A stretch of 64,000 nucleotides of DNA from CAZNSX01 sp964575845 (GTDB taxonomy: Bacteria; UBA8248; CAZNSX01): contig CAZNSX010000008.1 in NCBI GenBank assembly GCA_964575845.1, positions 137,799-201,798 of the forward strand, read 5' to 3'. Positions 1 through 8,447 of this stretch are shown piece by piece. Position numbers and translations under genes: made by a program. The stretch's first letter is position 1; the number at the start of each line of letters is the position of its first letter. Below the pieces are notes generated by a model, which was not told the origin of the DNA, made no database searches, and saw only the letters and a program-made list of their open reading frames with translations.

Positions 1-71
1 GTGAGAAAAGCAATCGCCAGCACGACCCAACCGTACCAAAGGCCTCTGGGGCCGCGACCGCAAGCAGCCAT
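1..71 (-). CDS. MFS transporter, N-terminal fragment (cut by window edge)
   Basis: Reading left from an ATG at 71, the first 23 codons give a short polar leader and then GLWYGWVVLAIAFL, the usual start of the first membrane helix of a major facilitator superfamily permease. The MFS gene at 26,848 starts almost the same way (GLHYGWVIALMGLL). A good Shine-Dalgarno (GGAGG) lies about 8 nt upstream. The gene leaves the window at base 1, so substrate and length are unknown. Family assignment is inference from this short stretch. Confidence 0.6.
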   Translation of the reverse strand, partial: MAACGRGPRGLWYGWVVLAIAFL

Positions 72-152
72 CACTCTTCCTCCCCGCTCACCAGAACTCA
101 GATATTCGGGATATCTTAGGGAACAGTGGCTAATCCGGCAATAGAGCCCCTC

Positions 153-480
153 TCAGCCCCCGCCGGAGATTCTTATAACCGCTCCCGTTATGGGCTCGGC
201 CTCCGGAGAGGCGAGAAAGCCGAGCGTCTTTGCCAGCCCTTTTGGAGAAACCCACTTCGAGGGGTCGGCCTTGGGGAAGGCCTTCGGCCTGGCCTCGGTT
301 GCCATCATGCTGAGGAAAATCACATTGACCTGAAGGGGGGGATAGCCTGTGTTTCCTCGGGCGGGGCTTGGCTCAGGGCAAAGGTCCCCGCCTTGGAGGT
401 GGCGTGTGCGCCTTTCCACCGTGGACCTAAGGGGTGCCCGAAGCGCCCGTTATGATGGCCACCCTGTCCTCAAGCACCAT
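153..480 (-). pseudogene. Short-chain dehydrogenase/reductase remnant with internal deletion
   Basis: An SDR gene in ruins. From ATG 480 the frame reads MVLEDRVAIITGASG, the Rossmann beta-1 strand and glycine motif, then stops (TAG). Almost at once comes a stretch resembling the active-site helix (ATSKAGTFALSQ, with the catalytic Tyr position read as His). In another frame follows a clear SDR C-terminus: QVNVIFLSMMATEA, then DPSKWVSPKGLAKTLGFLAS and ITGAVIRISGGG. An SDR is normally about 250 residues; here N- and C-terminal pieces lie within 330 bp, so most of the middle is deleted and the rest is frameshifted. It cannot make a working enzyme. Confidence 0.7.
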
Positions 481-601
481 AATTAGAGTTATTCACCCGT
501 GAGAGAAAGACCTGCTCCTAAGGATGAATCAGGGGTCTTCTTAGCAAAGAGAGGAGAACCCGTCAACTGAAGAATGGAAATAGGCAGGGGAGCACGGAGG
601 C

Positions 602-1039
602 TCAGGCGCTGGTGAGCCTCTGAATCTTTCTCAGAAGGATGGGGTAGTCGATGGGGTCCACCACGAAATCACGGGCACCCAGCCGCAGGCAGTGTATTAT
701 ATCTTGCTTGGAATGGGTTGAGGAGAGAATTATGACTGGAGGCGGCAGGGACATGTTGCACTTGACTAACTGGAGCACGGTGAAGCCGTCCATCTCGGGC
801 ATTTCCAGCTCCACGATAGCCAAGTTCACGGTTTTTTCTTGTAGCTCCCGGAGGCCCTGCCTAGCGTCAGCGGCCCAGATCACAGAGAAACCTTCGGCCG
901 AGAGGCACCCCTTTAGGTGCCTTGCGGCTCGCCCCGGGCCGATGACGAGGATATTGGCAGTCTCCCAGCCCTCCCCCTCCCTCATTATGGGCGGAGGCAC
1001 ACCAGGACGTCCCGATTCTACGCTTTCCGCGAAGCTCAC
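602..1039 (-). CDS. Stand-alone receiver (REC)-like domain lacking the phospho-acceptor
   Basis: A 145-residue protein made of one receiver-like alpha/beta domain (about residues 27-143) after a short N-terminal tail. The CheY fold is recognisable: beta-1 ANILVIGPG, beta-3 LAIVELEMPEMDGF, beta-4 VIILSS, beta-5 FVVDPID. Key residues are replaced: the acidic pair after beta-1 is GP, the phospho-accepting Asp is Glu (VELEMPEMDG), and the beta-5 Lys is Asp (DPID instead of KPID). It should therefore not be phosphorylated in the usual way; Glu may mimic the active state. The GTG start at 1039 has AAGGGG upstream. No kinase or output domain is adjacent, so target and role are unknown. Confidence 0.75.
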   Translation of the reverse strand: MSFAESVESGRPGVPPPIMREGEGWETANILVIGPGRAARHLKGCLSAEGFSVIWAADARQGLRELQEKTVNLAIVELEMPEMDGFTVLQLVKCNMSLPPPVIILSSTHSKQDIIHCLRLGARDFVVDPIDYPILLRKIQRLTSA

Positions 1040-1243
1040 TGGCGGAGTTCCCCTTACCAGCAGAAGGTGCAGATAAGCCGTTCGTTCATCTCACCTCTCC
1101 GAATCTTTACAGATAGTCTTCAATTTATATACTTTTCGACATTCTATGGGCGGAGCTTAAGGGTTTTTATTATGCTTTCGCCTAGAGGTGGACCTCCTGG
1201 ACGGTGTCGCCATAAACACCGGCGAGAGGAAGTTCAAAATTTA

Positions 1244-1272
1244 TTGACACATAAGAACGGAAAGGCTATAGT
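1244..1272 (+). promoter_or_regulatory. Sigma-70-type promoter of the first nuo operon
   Basis: TTGACA (1244-1249), a 17-bp spacer and TATAGT (1267-1272) form a near-consensus promoter in the only gap before nuoA. The predicted transcript would start near 1280, leaving a leader of about 110 nt. The rest of 1040-1387 holds no gene I can support. Confidence 0.7.
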
Positions 1273-1387
1273 GCGTCCTTGAAGAATTTGCCTTTAATCT
1301 GGCTCCTTTTGAGGGCTATGTTTACTTGCCTTTGAAGAGGCTAGTGCTGGTCAGGATAGTTTTTCTCCTCTGGATTCGGGCATCTTA

Positions 1388-1744
1388 ATGCTTAGAGACT
1401 ATCTGCCCATTGTGGTCCTCTTCATCCTAGCCCTTGCCTTTGCCATCGGCACTGTAATCATCTCCTATCTTGTGGGGACCCGGAAACCTACCCTTGAGAA
1501 GATAACCCCCTATGAGTGCGGCATCGAGCCTAGAACGCCCGCACGCGTGCGCCTCTCCATCAAATTTTTCCTGATTGCCATGTTGTTTATCGTCTTCGAC
1601 ATCGAGGCGATCTTCATCTTTCCGTGGGCGGTGGTTTTCCGGGAGCTCAAGCTATACGGCTTCATCGAGATGCTCATCTTCATCCTGATTTTGGCGGTGA
1701 GCCTCGCCTACGCCTGGAAGAGGGGGGCACTGGAATGGGACTAG
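1388..1744 (+). CDS. nuoA: NADH-quinone oxidoreductase subunit A
   Basis: Small membrane subunit of respiratory complex I (118 residues, three helices). The signature loop after helix 1 (TPYECGIEP) and the helix 2 motif FDIEAIFIFPWA are present. These form part of the junction between the quinone pocket and the proton-pumping arm. It is first in a 14-gene operon and its last ten bases overlap nuoB, implying translational coupling. A second copy is at 15,887. No anomalies seen. Confidence 0.97.
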   Translation: MLRDYLPIVVLFILALAFAIGTVIISYLVGTRKPTLEKITPYECGIEPRTPARVRLSIKFFLIAMLFIVFDIEAIFIFPWAVVFRELKLYGFIEMLIFILILAVSLAYAWKRGALEWD

Positions 1745-2214
1745 AGACCCTCTTCGGCGAGTGCTTCATGACCACCCGCCTCGATACCGTGGTCAACTGG
1801 GCTCGCAAGAACTCTCTCTGGCCTGCCCTGTTCGGGCTGGCCTGCTGTGCCATAGAGATGATGTGCATGGCGGCCTCGCGCTACGACATCGCCCGCTTCG
1901 GTGCCGAAGTCTTCAGGGCCTCCCCCCGGCAGGCGGACCTCATGATTGTGGCCGGCCGCGTCTCCTGGAAGATGGCCCCGGTCCTGCGCAAGATCTACGA
2001 CCAGATGCCAGAGCCCAAATGGGTCATCTCCATGGGAGCATGCGCCTCCACGGGCGGGGTGTTCAATAACTACGCCGTGGTCCAGGGAGTCGACACCATC
2101 TTGCCTGTAGACATCTATGTGCCAGGGTGTCCCCCCAGGCCCGAGACCCTCATCGAGAGCATCATGAAGCTCCAGGAGAAGATAGAGCGCGAGTCCGTTT
2201 TGGATCGCGCCTAG
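1735..2214 (+). CDS. nuoB: NADH-quinone oxidoreductase subunit B (N2 cluster)
   Basis: Carries the terminal [4Fe-4S] cluster N2 that hands electrons to quinone. The ligand set is visible: tandem cysteines in GLACCAIEMM, one in MGACASTGG and one in VPGCPPRPE. I chose ATG 1735 (159 residues) because it begins at the conserved MGLETLFGE leader and overlaps the nuoA stop by ten bases, exactly as in the second nuo cluster; a longer in-frame opening upstream lies inside nuoA. It acts on the cytoplasmic side of the membrane with NuoC, D, H and I. Confidence 0.97.
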   Translation: MGLETLFGECFMTTRLDTVVNWARKNSLWPALFGLACCAIEMMCMAASRYDIARFGAEVFRASPRQADLMIVAGRVSWKMAPVLRKIYDQMPEPKWVISMGACASTGGVFNNYAVVQGVDTILPVDIYVPGCPPRPETLIESIMKLQEKIERESVLDRA

Positions 2215-2264
2215 GGCGAGATGGCCCCGCTAGCTCAGTGGCCTGCTCCCTGAAAAGGAAAAGC

Positions 2265-2810
2265 ATGGATGAGGAACTGAAAAGGACCGCCGCTAAGAGC
2301 GCCGGGGAAGACGACCCTGACGTTCCGCTTCTCAGGGAGCGCTTCGGCCCGGCAATTTTGGGCGTGGAGAGCCAGCGGGGCCAGACGGTGGTCCTGGTTG
2401 AGCCCGGCGAGATAGTCCCCGTCTGCCGCTTCCTCAAGGAGGAGCAGGGCTATAATTACCTCTCCTTCATCTTCTCTGTGGACTGCCTCAAGCTTCCACG
2501 GTGGCACCGCTTTGAGCTCATATACGGCCTGTACTCCCTCCCCCGGAAAAAGCGCCTTCGCCTGAAGGTGCCTCTTCCCGAGGAGGGGCCGGTAGTGGAT
2601 TCGGTGAGGGGCGTCTGGGCCACCGCCGACTTTCACGAGCGGGAGGCCTTCGACATGATGGGGATAAGTTTCCGGGGACATCCCGACCTCAAGCGCATCC
2701 TCATGCCCGATGATTGGGTGGGGCACCCCCACCGTCGGGACTACGACCTCCGGGTGGAGGATGTGGAGTACACCTTCCTCCGGGTGGAGAGGAAGCTGGC
2801 CAAGGATTAG
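2265..2810 (+). CDS. nuoC: NADH-quinone oxidoreductase subunit C
   Basis: Hydrophilic 30-kDa-type subunit of the Q module (181 residues from ATG 2265). Conserved features are the mid-domain YLSFIFSVDC, and near the C-terminus FHEREAFDMMGISFRGHPDL and DWVGHPHRRDY. The start was placed after AAAAGGAAAAGC, 50 bp past the nuoB stop; more 5' starts would run through nuoB. NuoC is not fused to NuoD. The last ~20 residues (VEYTFLRVERK) are short, as in many non-enteric bacteria. Confidence 0.95.
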   Translation: MDEELKRTAAKSAGEDDPDVPLLRERFGPAILGVESQRGQTVVLVEPGEIVPVCRFLKEEQGYNYLSFIFSVDCLKLPRWHRFELIYGLYSLPRKKRLRLKVPLPEEGPVVDSVRGVWATADFHEREAFDMMGISFRGHPDLKRILMPDDWVGHPHRRDYDLRVEDVEYTFLRVERKLAKD

Positions 2811-2819
2811 AGAGGCACA

Positions 2820-4013
2820 GTGGTGGAAGAGGCCCTGGGTCCCATAACGACCGACCGCCTGGTCATAAACATGGGCCCCCAGCACCCCAGCACCCACGGG
2901 GTCCTGCGGCTCATACTTGAGCTTGAGGGAGAGACCGTGGTGAACGCCGAGCCCGTGATCGGCTACCTCCACACGGGCATCGAGAAGAACATGGAGGCCA
3001 AGACCTATAACCAAGCCCTCACCATGTCGGACCGGATGGACTACCTTGCCCCCCTCTCGAACAACCTCGCCTTCACTCTTTCTGTGGAGAAGCTCCTCGG
3101 GATCGAGGTTCCCAAGAGGTGCCAGTACATCCGGGTGATTCTGGTGGAACTCACCCGCATAACGAGCCATCTGGTCTGGCTCGGGACCCATGGCCTTGAC
3201 CTCGGAGCCATGACGGTCTTCCTCTATTGCTTCAGGGAGCGGGAGAAAGTCCTCGACATTTTCGAGCGTATCTCGGGTGTACGCATGATGACGAGCTACA
3301 TCCGCCCGGGCGGACTGTACCGTCCTCCCTATCCCCGGTTTGAGGAAGACGTGAGGGCATTCATCGATGAATTCCCCCAGAGGATAAGTGAATATGAGAC
3401 CCTTCTCACCGAAAACCCCATCTGGCTGAGGCGCACCCGCAACGTTGGGGTGATATCCGCAGAGGACGGCATAGAGCTCGGCCTCTCGGGGCCATCGCTT
3501 AGGGCCTCGGGAGTGGAGTGGGATGTCAGAAAAGATGAGCCCTACAGCAGTTACGAGGCCTTTGACTTCATAGTACCCACCGGGACCCATGGCGATGTCT
3601 ATGACCGCTACCTCTGCCGGATAGAGGAGATGCGACAGAGCACACGAATAGTACGCCAGGCCCTGGATAATCTTCCCGTGGGCCCCATCAAGGCCGACGC
3701 CCCCCATGTGGTCGTACCCGATAAAGAAAGGCTCGCCAATGATATGGAGGCCGTTATCTATCACTTTAAGATAGCCAGCGAGGGCTACCCGGTGCCCCCG
3801 GGCGAGGTCTTTGTGCCCATCGAGTCCCCCCGTGGCGAGATAGGCTTTTACATCGTGAGCGACGGGAGCCCCAAACCCTATCGCGCGAAGCTACGCCCCC
3901 CCTGCTTCGTCAACCTCCAGTCTCTTCCCAAGATGGTGAAGGGAATGCTGGTAGCTGATGTTGTGGCCGCCATAGCCAGTATCGATATCGTGCTCGGCGA
4001 GGTTGACCGCTAG
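2820..4013 (+). CDS. nuoD: NADH-quinone oxidoreductase subunit D
   Basis: 49-kDa-type subunit (397 residues) that forms the quinone-binding cavity with NuoB. It has the NiFe-hydrogenase-derived fold: NMGPQHPSTHGVLRL near residue 20, GYLHTGIEKNMEAKTYNQ, and the C-terminal GEVDR that normally ends the protein. The variable loop before the C-terminal third is the long type (KERLANDMEAVIYHFKIASE, then PPGEV), as in canonical 14-subunit enzymes. The paralogue at 17,343 lacks that loop. Two adjacent GTG codons (2820 and 2823) could start it; either leaves the domain intact. Confidence 0.97.
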   Translation: MVEEALGPITTDRLVINMGPQHPSTHGVLRLILELEGETVVNAEPVIGYLHTGIEKNMEAKTYNQALTMSDRMDYLAPLSNNLAFTLSVEKLLGIEVPKRCQYIRVILVELTRITSHLVWLGTHGLDLGAMTVFLYCFREREKVLDIFERISGVRMMTSYIRPGGLYRPPYPRFEEDVRAFIDEFPQRISEYETLLTENPIWLRRTRNVGVISAEDGIELGLSGPSLRASGVEWDVRKDEPYSSYEAFDFIVPTGTHGDVYDRYLCRIEEMRQSTRIVRQALDNLPVGPIKADAPHVVVPDKERLANDMEAVIYHFKIASEGYPVPPGEVFVPIESPRGEIGFYIVSDGSPKPYRAKLRPPCFVNLQSLPKMVKGMLVADVVAAIASIDIVLGEVDR

Positions 4014-4028
4014 GAGGGAGAGGGAGAG

Positions 4029-4571
4029 ATGTTCTCCTTCAGTGAAGAGAACCAACTGGAGTTACAGCGGATTTCGAGCCGTTATCCCGATAAGCGCTCG
4101 GCCCTCCTTCCCTCCCTCTATCTGGCCCAGCGGCAGGAGGGATATATCTCTCACGAGGCCATAATATTTCTTTCCCGGCAGCTCGACCTCTCGCCGATGG
4201 ATATATGGGGGGTTGTGAGTTTCTACACGATGTTCAGGACAAAACCCGTGGGTCGCTACCACATCCAGGTCTGTACAAATCTCTCTTGCGGCATCCTGGG
4301 TTCCGAGGACCTCGTGCGCCACACGGAGCATAAGCTGGGCATCAAGGCGGGCGAGACCACACGGGATGGCCTCTTCAGCCTCTCCACGGTAGAGTGTCTC
4401 GGCTTCTGCGGAAATGCTCCTGCGATGCAGGTGAACGAGAAGTATTACGGGGACATGACCGAGGAGAAGGTGGACGAGCTCCTGGAGGAGCTCCGGCCAG
4501 CCCCGGCTAAAAAGCCGGCCCCCAAGGCCGAGGCCGGGGCTCCTGAGGGCGAGCCCCAGGAGGAAGGGTAA
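4029..4571 (+). CDS. nuoE: NADH-quinone oxidoreductase subunit E (24 kDa, 2Fe-2S)
   Basis: NADH-input module subunit (180 residues). Cluster N1a ligands are visible as Cys-x4-Cys in VCTNLSCG and Cys-x3-Cys in ECLGFCGNAP. The N-terminal helical domain (residues 1-75) is typical. The tail beyond about residue 155 is a low-complexity Ala/Pro/Lys/Glu stretch, probably disordered. It is followed five bases later by nuoF, its physical partner. No counterpart exists in the second nuo cluster. Confidence 0.96.
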   Translation: MFSFSEENQLELQRISSRYPDKRSALLPSLYLAQRQEGYISHEAIIFLSRQLDLSPMDIWGVVSFYTMFRTKPVGRYHIQVCTNLSCGILGSEDLVRHTEHKLGIKAGETTRDGLFSLSTVECLGFCGNAPAMQVNEKYYGDMTEEKVDELLEELRPAPAKKPAPKAEAGAPEGEPQEEG

Positions 4572-4575
4572 TCCC

Positions 4576-5868
4576 GTGGCTGAGGCCATAAGGGTAGTGA
4601 GTAAGAATTTCCACAAGGAGGAGAGCCATACTCTTCGCGTCTACCTCGAAGGCGGAGGATACGAGGCCATAAAGCAGGTTCTCCGGGAGATAGAGCCCTC
4701 TCAGGTCATCGAGATGGTAAAGGCCTCGGGCCTCAGGGGCCGGGGGGGAGCCGGATTCCCCGCGGGCGTCAAATGGGGCTTCATCCCCAAGGTGGAGGGC
4801 CCGAAATTCCTGGCCGTGAATGCGGATGAGGGAGAGCCGGGAACCTTTAAGGACCGGGTTATCATGCTCCGGGATCCCCACCTCCTCATCGAGGGGATCC
4901 TCATCTGCTGCTACGCCACGGGCCTCTCGACGGCCTACATCTACATAAGGGGGGAGTTCTCGGAGCCCGCCCGGATGATGCAGGGCGCCATAGATGAGGC
5001 CTATGAGGCGGGCTACCTGGGGAAGAATATCCTCGGCTCAGACCTCTCGGTTGACTGCTTCATCCACATGGGGGCCGGAGCTTACATCTGCGGGGAGGAG
5101 ACGGCCCTTCTGGAATCACTCGAGGGAAAGCGGGGGCAGCCCCGCCTCAAGCCCCCATTTCCGGCGATAGTGGGTCTCTACAGAAGGCCAACCGTCATAA
5201 ATAACGTGGAGACCCTGTCCAATCTTCCTGACATCATCCTCAAGGGTCCTGAATGGTATGCCTCCATGGGGACGGAGAAGAGCACGGGCACGAGGCTCTT
5301 CTGCCTGAGCGGTCACCTGAAACGTCCGGGAGTTTATGAGCTCCCCATGACGGTAACGCTGCGGGAGCTCATCTTCGAGCACGCGGGCGGAGTCAGGGAC
5401 GACCGGGCCCTTAAGGCCGTGATCCCTGGGGGGTCTTCTACTCCGGTCCTCACCGCGGAAGAGATCGACGTGGGGATGGATTTTGAGAGCCTGACGGCGG
5501 CGGGGACCATGGCCGGCTCTGGCGGGGTCATAGTCATGGATGATACGGTCTGCATGGTTGGGGCCGCCCTCAGGATAGTCAAATTCTACCGTCATGAGTC
5601 CTGCGGGCAGTGCACCCCCTGCCGTGAGGGCTGCAACTGGATGTACCGAATACTCGAGCGCATCGAGAACGGAAAGGGCCAAAGCGACGAGCCAGGCCTC
5701 CTGATAGAAATTTGTGACAATATCGAGGGCATAAGCCTCTGTCCCCTGGGCGACGCCGTGGCGATGCCCGTGAGGAGCATCGTCAAGAAGTTCATGGGGG
5801 AGTTCATGGCTCACATCGAGCAGAAGCGCTGTCCTCTCGGAAAGCCCTATATCCGTCTCGCTCACTGA
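4576..5868 (+). CDS. nuoF: NADH-quinone oxidoreductase subunit F (NADH/FMN, N3)
   Basis: NADH dehydrogenase flavoprotein (430 residues, GTG start). It takes hydride from NADH onto FMN and passes electrons through [4Fe-4S] cluster N3. Motifs seen: the dinucleotide-binding GLRGRGGAGFPAGVKW, AVNADEGEPGTFKDR, AYICGEETALLESLEG, and cluster ligands ESCGQCTPCREGC plus a fourth Cys in SLCPLGDA. It is complete and of normal length, supporting a functional NADH-input module in this operon. Confidence 0.97.
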   Translation: MAEAIRVVSKNFHKEESHTLRVYLEGGGYEAIKQVLREIEPSQVIEMVKASGLRGRGGAGFPAGVKWGFIPKVEGPKFLAVNADEGEPGTFKDRVIMLRDPHLLIEGILICCYATGLSTAYIYIRGEFSEPARMMQGAIDEAYEAGYLGKNILGSDLSVDCFIHMGAGAYICGEETALLESLEGKRGQPRLKPPFPAIVGLYRRPTVINNVETLSNLPDIILKGPEWYASMGTEKSTGTRLFCLSGHLKRPGVYELPMTVTLRELIFEHAGGVRDDRALKAVIPGGSSTPVLTAEEIDVGMDFESLTAAGTMAGSGGVIVMDDTVCMVGAALRIVKFYRHESCGQCTPCREGCNWMYRILERIENGKGQSDEPGLLIEICDNIEGISLCPLGDAVAMPVRSIVKKFMGEFMAHIEQKRCPLGKPYIRLAH

Positions 5869-5877
5869 GAGGGTGTC

Positions 5878-8445
5878 ATGCCCACCATCACCATAAATGG
5901 GGAGTTTGAAACCAAGACCATCGAGGTGCCGGCGGGCACTACCATAATCCAAGCGGCCGAGCGCGCGGGGATCGATATCCCGCGGTTTTGCTACCATCCG
6001 CTCCTCAGCATCGTGGGACAGTGCCGGGTGTGCCTGGTGGAGGTGGAGGGGGTGCCAAAGCTCCAGATAGCCTGCGGCACCGAGGTCCGCGACGGAATGG
6101 TGGTCAATACCCACTCCCCGCGGGCGGACAAGGCCAGGCGGGGCATCCTGGAGTTCCTCCTCATAAATCATCCCCTCGACTGCCCGGTCTGCGACCAGGG
6201 GGGGGAGTGCCCCCTTCAGGACATAAGCTACCGTTACGCCAACGCCATCACCCGCTTCAGGGAGCGCCGCCGGACCTATGGGCGTGTCTCCATGGGCCCC
6301 TACATAGAGCGCGACATGAACCGCTGCATCCACTGCACCCGGTGCGTGCGCTTCACGAGCGAGATCGACGGTGGGGCGGAGATTGATTTCTTCCACCGAA
6401 GCTGGAAGACCGAGACGGGCCACTACCAGAGTCTACCGCTCGAGAGCATCGTGGCCGGAAACGTCATAGACATCTGCCCCGTGGGCGCCTTAACCGATAG
6501 AAAATACCGCTTCAAGGCCAGAGTGTGGGAGATGCGGCGGACGGCAACTGTGTGCCATCTCTGCGCCGTGGGCTGCCGGGTTCAGGTCTGGACGCGCGAG
6601 AACCGCATCATGCGGTGCACCGCAGGAACGAACCCGGCCCTAAATGAAGAATGGATATGCGATGTGGGCCGCCACGGGATAGCGGGCATCCACACGGAGG
6701 AGCGTCTCAAGGGGCCCTTGCTGCGCCGAGGGGATGGGCTTCAGCCCGCCTCCTGGGAGGAGGCGATCGGGTTCGTGACCGATAGGCTCAAGGCCATACT
6801 TGAGGCCCATGGACCAGGAGCAATAGGGGGCATCGGGGGGGGGCGCTCGAGCAACGAGGCGGGCTATCTGTTTCAAAAATTCCTCCGGGCCGTGCTCGGG
6901 ACGAATAACGTGGATTGTCGAATTCACCCCCGCGATCACGCCCAGACAGAGGCTCAGCTTGAGGCCTCCGGCCTCACGGGCTGGCCCTCGCCCATAGAGG
7001 AGCTGGAGGGGGCGGATGTGATCTTCCTCCTCGGCTCAAGTCCTTTTGAGGAACATCCTGTGCTGGCCCTGAGGGTCAGGAACCCCCGGAGGAAGAAGGG
7101 TGCGGTGGTCCTTTCGGCTGGCCCACGAAAAATAAGGCTTCACCTTCCTGAGATGACGGAGGTCATCCACCTGCCAGGAGCCGAGGCCATCTTTCTCAGG
7201 GCGCTCTCTAAGGCCATCCTTGAGGAGGGGCCGCCTAGGCAGGAGCTTGAGGGCTTTGAGGACTACAAGAGCTCTCTTGGGGGTGAGAGCCTCTCCCAGC
7301 TTGCCTCCCTCTCGGGTGCGGAGGAGGGGGCCCTAAGACGTGCGGCAAGGGCTCTTTTGGACCGAAAGAGCGGCTTCATCATCGGTGGGCCCAGCCTCTG
7401 GGATGAGGGAGCCTGCCGGGGGCTCCTTGACCTCTCCCTTCTGACTGGCCTGAGGCCCTGCTTTATCCCGTCCCAGCCAAACCTCCAGGGAGCCCTTGAG
7501 GCCGGCCTTCACCCGGGTCTCCTTCCCGGCTTTAAGGACCTAACGGATGGCGAGGCCCGCGCGCGCTTTGAGACTGAGTATGGATGCTCCCTCCCATCTG
7601 AGAGAGGCCTTTCGGCCCTGGGGATGTTCGAGGCCCTGAGAGCGGGAAAACTCAAGGCGCTTTTCCTGATGGGCTCTGACCCGGCAAGCGAGTTCCCCGA
7701 TGGCCTGTATATAAGGGAGGCTCTGGAGCGGGCAGAACTCCTTGTGGTACAGGATGCGCTCCCCCCGGCGAGCCTCGACCATGCCCATGTGGTGCTCCCG
7801 GCACAAGGCTTTTCTGAGAAGGAGGGCACTCTCACCAACTTTGAGAGGCGCCTCCAGAGGGGGAAGCCCTCCCTCAGGCACCAGGATGACGCGAGAGATG
7901 ACGGTCAGATTCTGGCGGCTTTGGCCAGGGCCTTCGGAAAGCCCATGCGCGCGGCCGAGGAGGGGAAGGTGGAAGAGCAGATGTCGGCCCTCATTGGGGT
8001 CTATGGCGGGGCTGACCTGAGGCATCTTCCCCCAGAGGGGTTGAGATGGAAGCAAGAGGGGAGGGCTTTATCTCTCATGCCCTCCGGCCCTCCCGCTCCC
8101 CTTGAGGAGGGGCCTCCTGGCTTTCCCTTCAGGCTCATGACAGGCCCCCAACTTCCTCTCTCAGGCGTTTGGGCTTGGTGGGGGGAGAGGCTTAAGGATA
8201 TGCGAGAGCCGAGGGCGCGCATAAGCCCCGAGGATGCTGAGGGGCTCGGAGTAAAGGAGGGGGAGCCCGTGACCCTTGTTTCCCCTGGCGGCGGAGAGCT
8301 AAGAATTGTTTCGGAGCCTGATGAGAGGATTACCGCAGGACGGGTTTTCCTCCCTGAGGGCATCGTAGGAAAAATTGATGATGTCCCGGTGAACCTCATA
8401 TATGAGGGGACGAGCGCCTTCTCTTGGGTGGACCTGAGGGCCTAA
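5878..8445 (+). CDS. nuoG: NADH-quinone oxidoreductase subunit G (75 kDa)
   Basis: Largest peripheral subunit (855 residues). In order: an N-terminal [2Fe-2S] ferredoxin domain (CYHPLLSIVGQCRVC), the His/Cys and Cys N5/N4 region (DCPVCDQGGECPLQD, CIHCTRCVRF, DICPVGAL), then a molybdopterin-oxidoreductase-like domain without a recognisable cofactor Cys. A further Cys-x2-Cys-x3-Cys-x27-Cys set (CHLCAVGC then WIC) matches the extra cluster N7 that only some bacteria keep. The C-terminal half (about 650-855) is diverged. It bridges NuoF and NuoI. Confidence 0.95.
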   Translation: MPTITINGEFETKTIEVPAGTTIIQAAERAGIDIPRFCYHPLLSIVGQCRVCLVEVEGVPKLQIACGTEVRDGMVVNTHSPRADKARRGILEFLLINHPLDCPVCDQGGECPLQDISYRYANAITRFRERRRTYGRVSMGPYIERDMNRCIHCTRCVRFTSEIDGGAEIDFFHRSWKTETGHYQSLPLESIVAGNVIDICPVGALTDRKYRFKARVWEMRRTATVCHLCAVGCRVQVWTRENRIMRCTAGTNPALNEEWICDVGRHGIAGIHTEERLKGPLLRRGDGLQPASWEEAIGFVTDRLKAILEAHGPGAIGGIGGGRSSNEAGYLFQKFLRAVLGTNNVDCRIHPRDHAQTEAQLEASGLTGWPSPIEELEGADVIFLLGSSPFEEHPVLALRVRNPRRKKGAVVLSAGPRKIRLHLPEMTEVIHLPGAEAIFLRALSKAILEEGPPRQELEGFEDYKSSLGGESLSQLASLSGAEEGALRRAARALLDRKSGFIIGGPSLWDEGACRGLLDLSLLTGLRPCFIPSQPNLQGALEAGLHPGLLPGFKDLTDGEARARFETEYGCSLPSERGLSALGMFEALRAGKLKALFLMGSDPASEFPDGLYIREALERAELLVVQDALPPASLDHAHVVLPAQGFSEKEGTLTNFERRLQRGKPSLRHQDDARDDGQILAALARAFGKPMRAAEEGKVEEQMSALIGVYGGADLRHLPPEGLRWKQEGRALSLMPSGPPAPLEEGPPGFPFRLMTGPQLPLSGVWAWWGERLKDMREPRARISPEDAEGLGVKEGEPVTLVSPGGGELRIVSEPDERITAGRVFLPEGIVGKIDDVPVNLIYEGTSAFSWVDLRA

Positions 8446-8447
8446 GG

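Noticed and set aside
126..455. 109-codon plus-strand frame
   Set aside because: It is antisense to the SDR remnant, which has recognisable motifs on the minus strand.
2221..2262. GCCCCGCTAGCTCAGTGG, resembling the D-arm of a tRNA, between nuoB and nuoC
   Set aside because: No acceptor, anticodon or T arm follows; it is the 50-bp spacer of an operon.
2235..3764. 509-codon open frame on the minus strand of nuoC-nuoD
   Set aside because: Shadow of highly GC-rich genes on the other strand; the peptide is His/Gly/Val-rich and matches no family, while nuoC and nuoD are certain.
5116..6423. 435-codon minus-strand frame across nuoF/nuoG
   Set aside because: Antisense of two well-conserved genes; no start signals.
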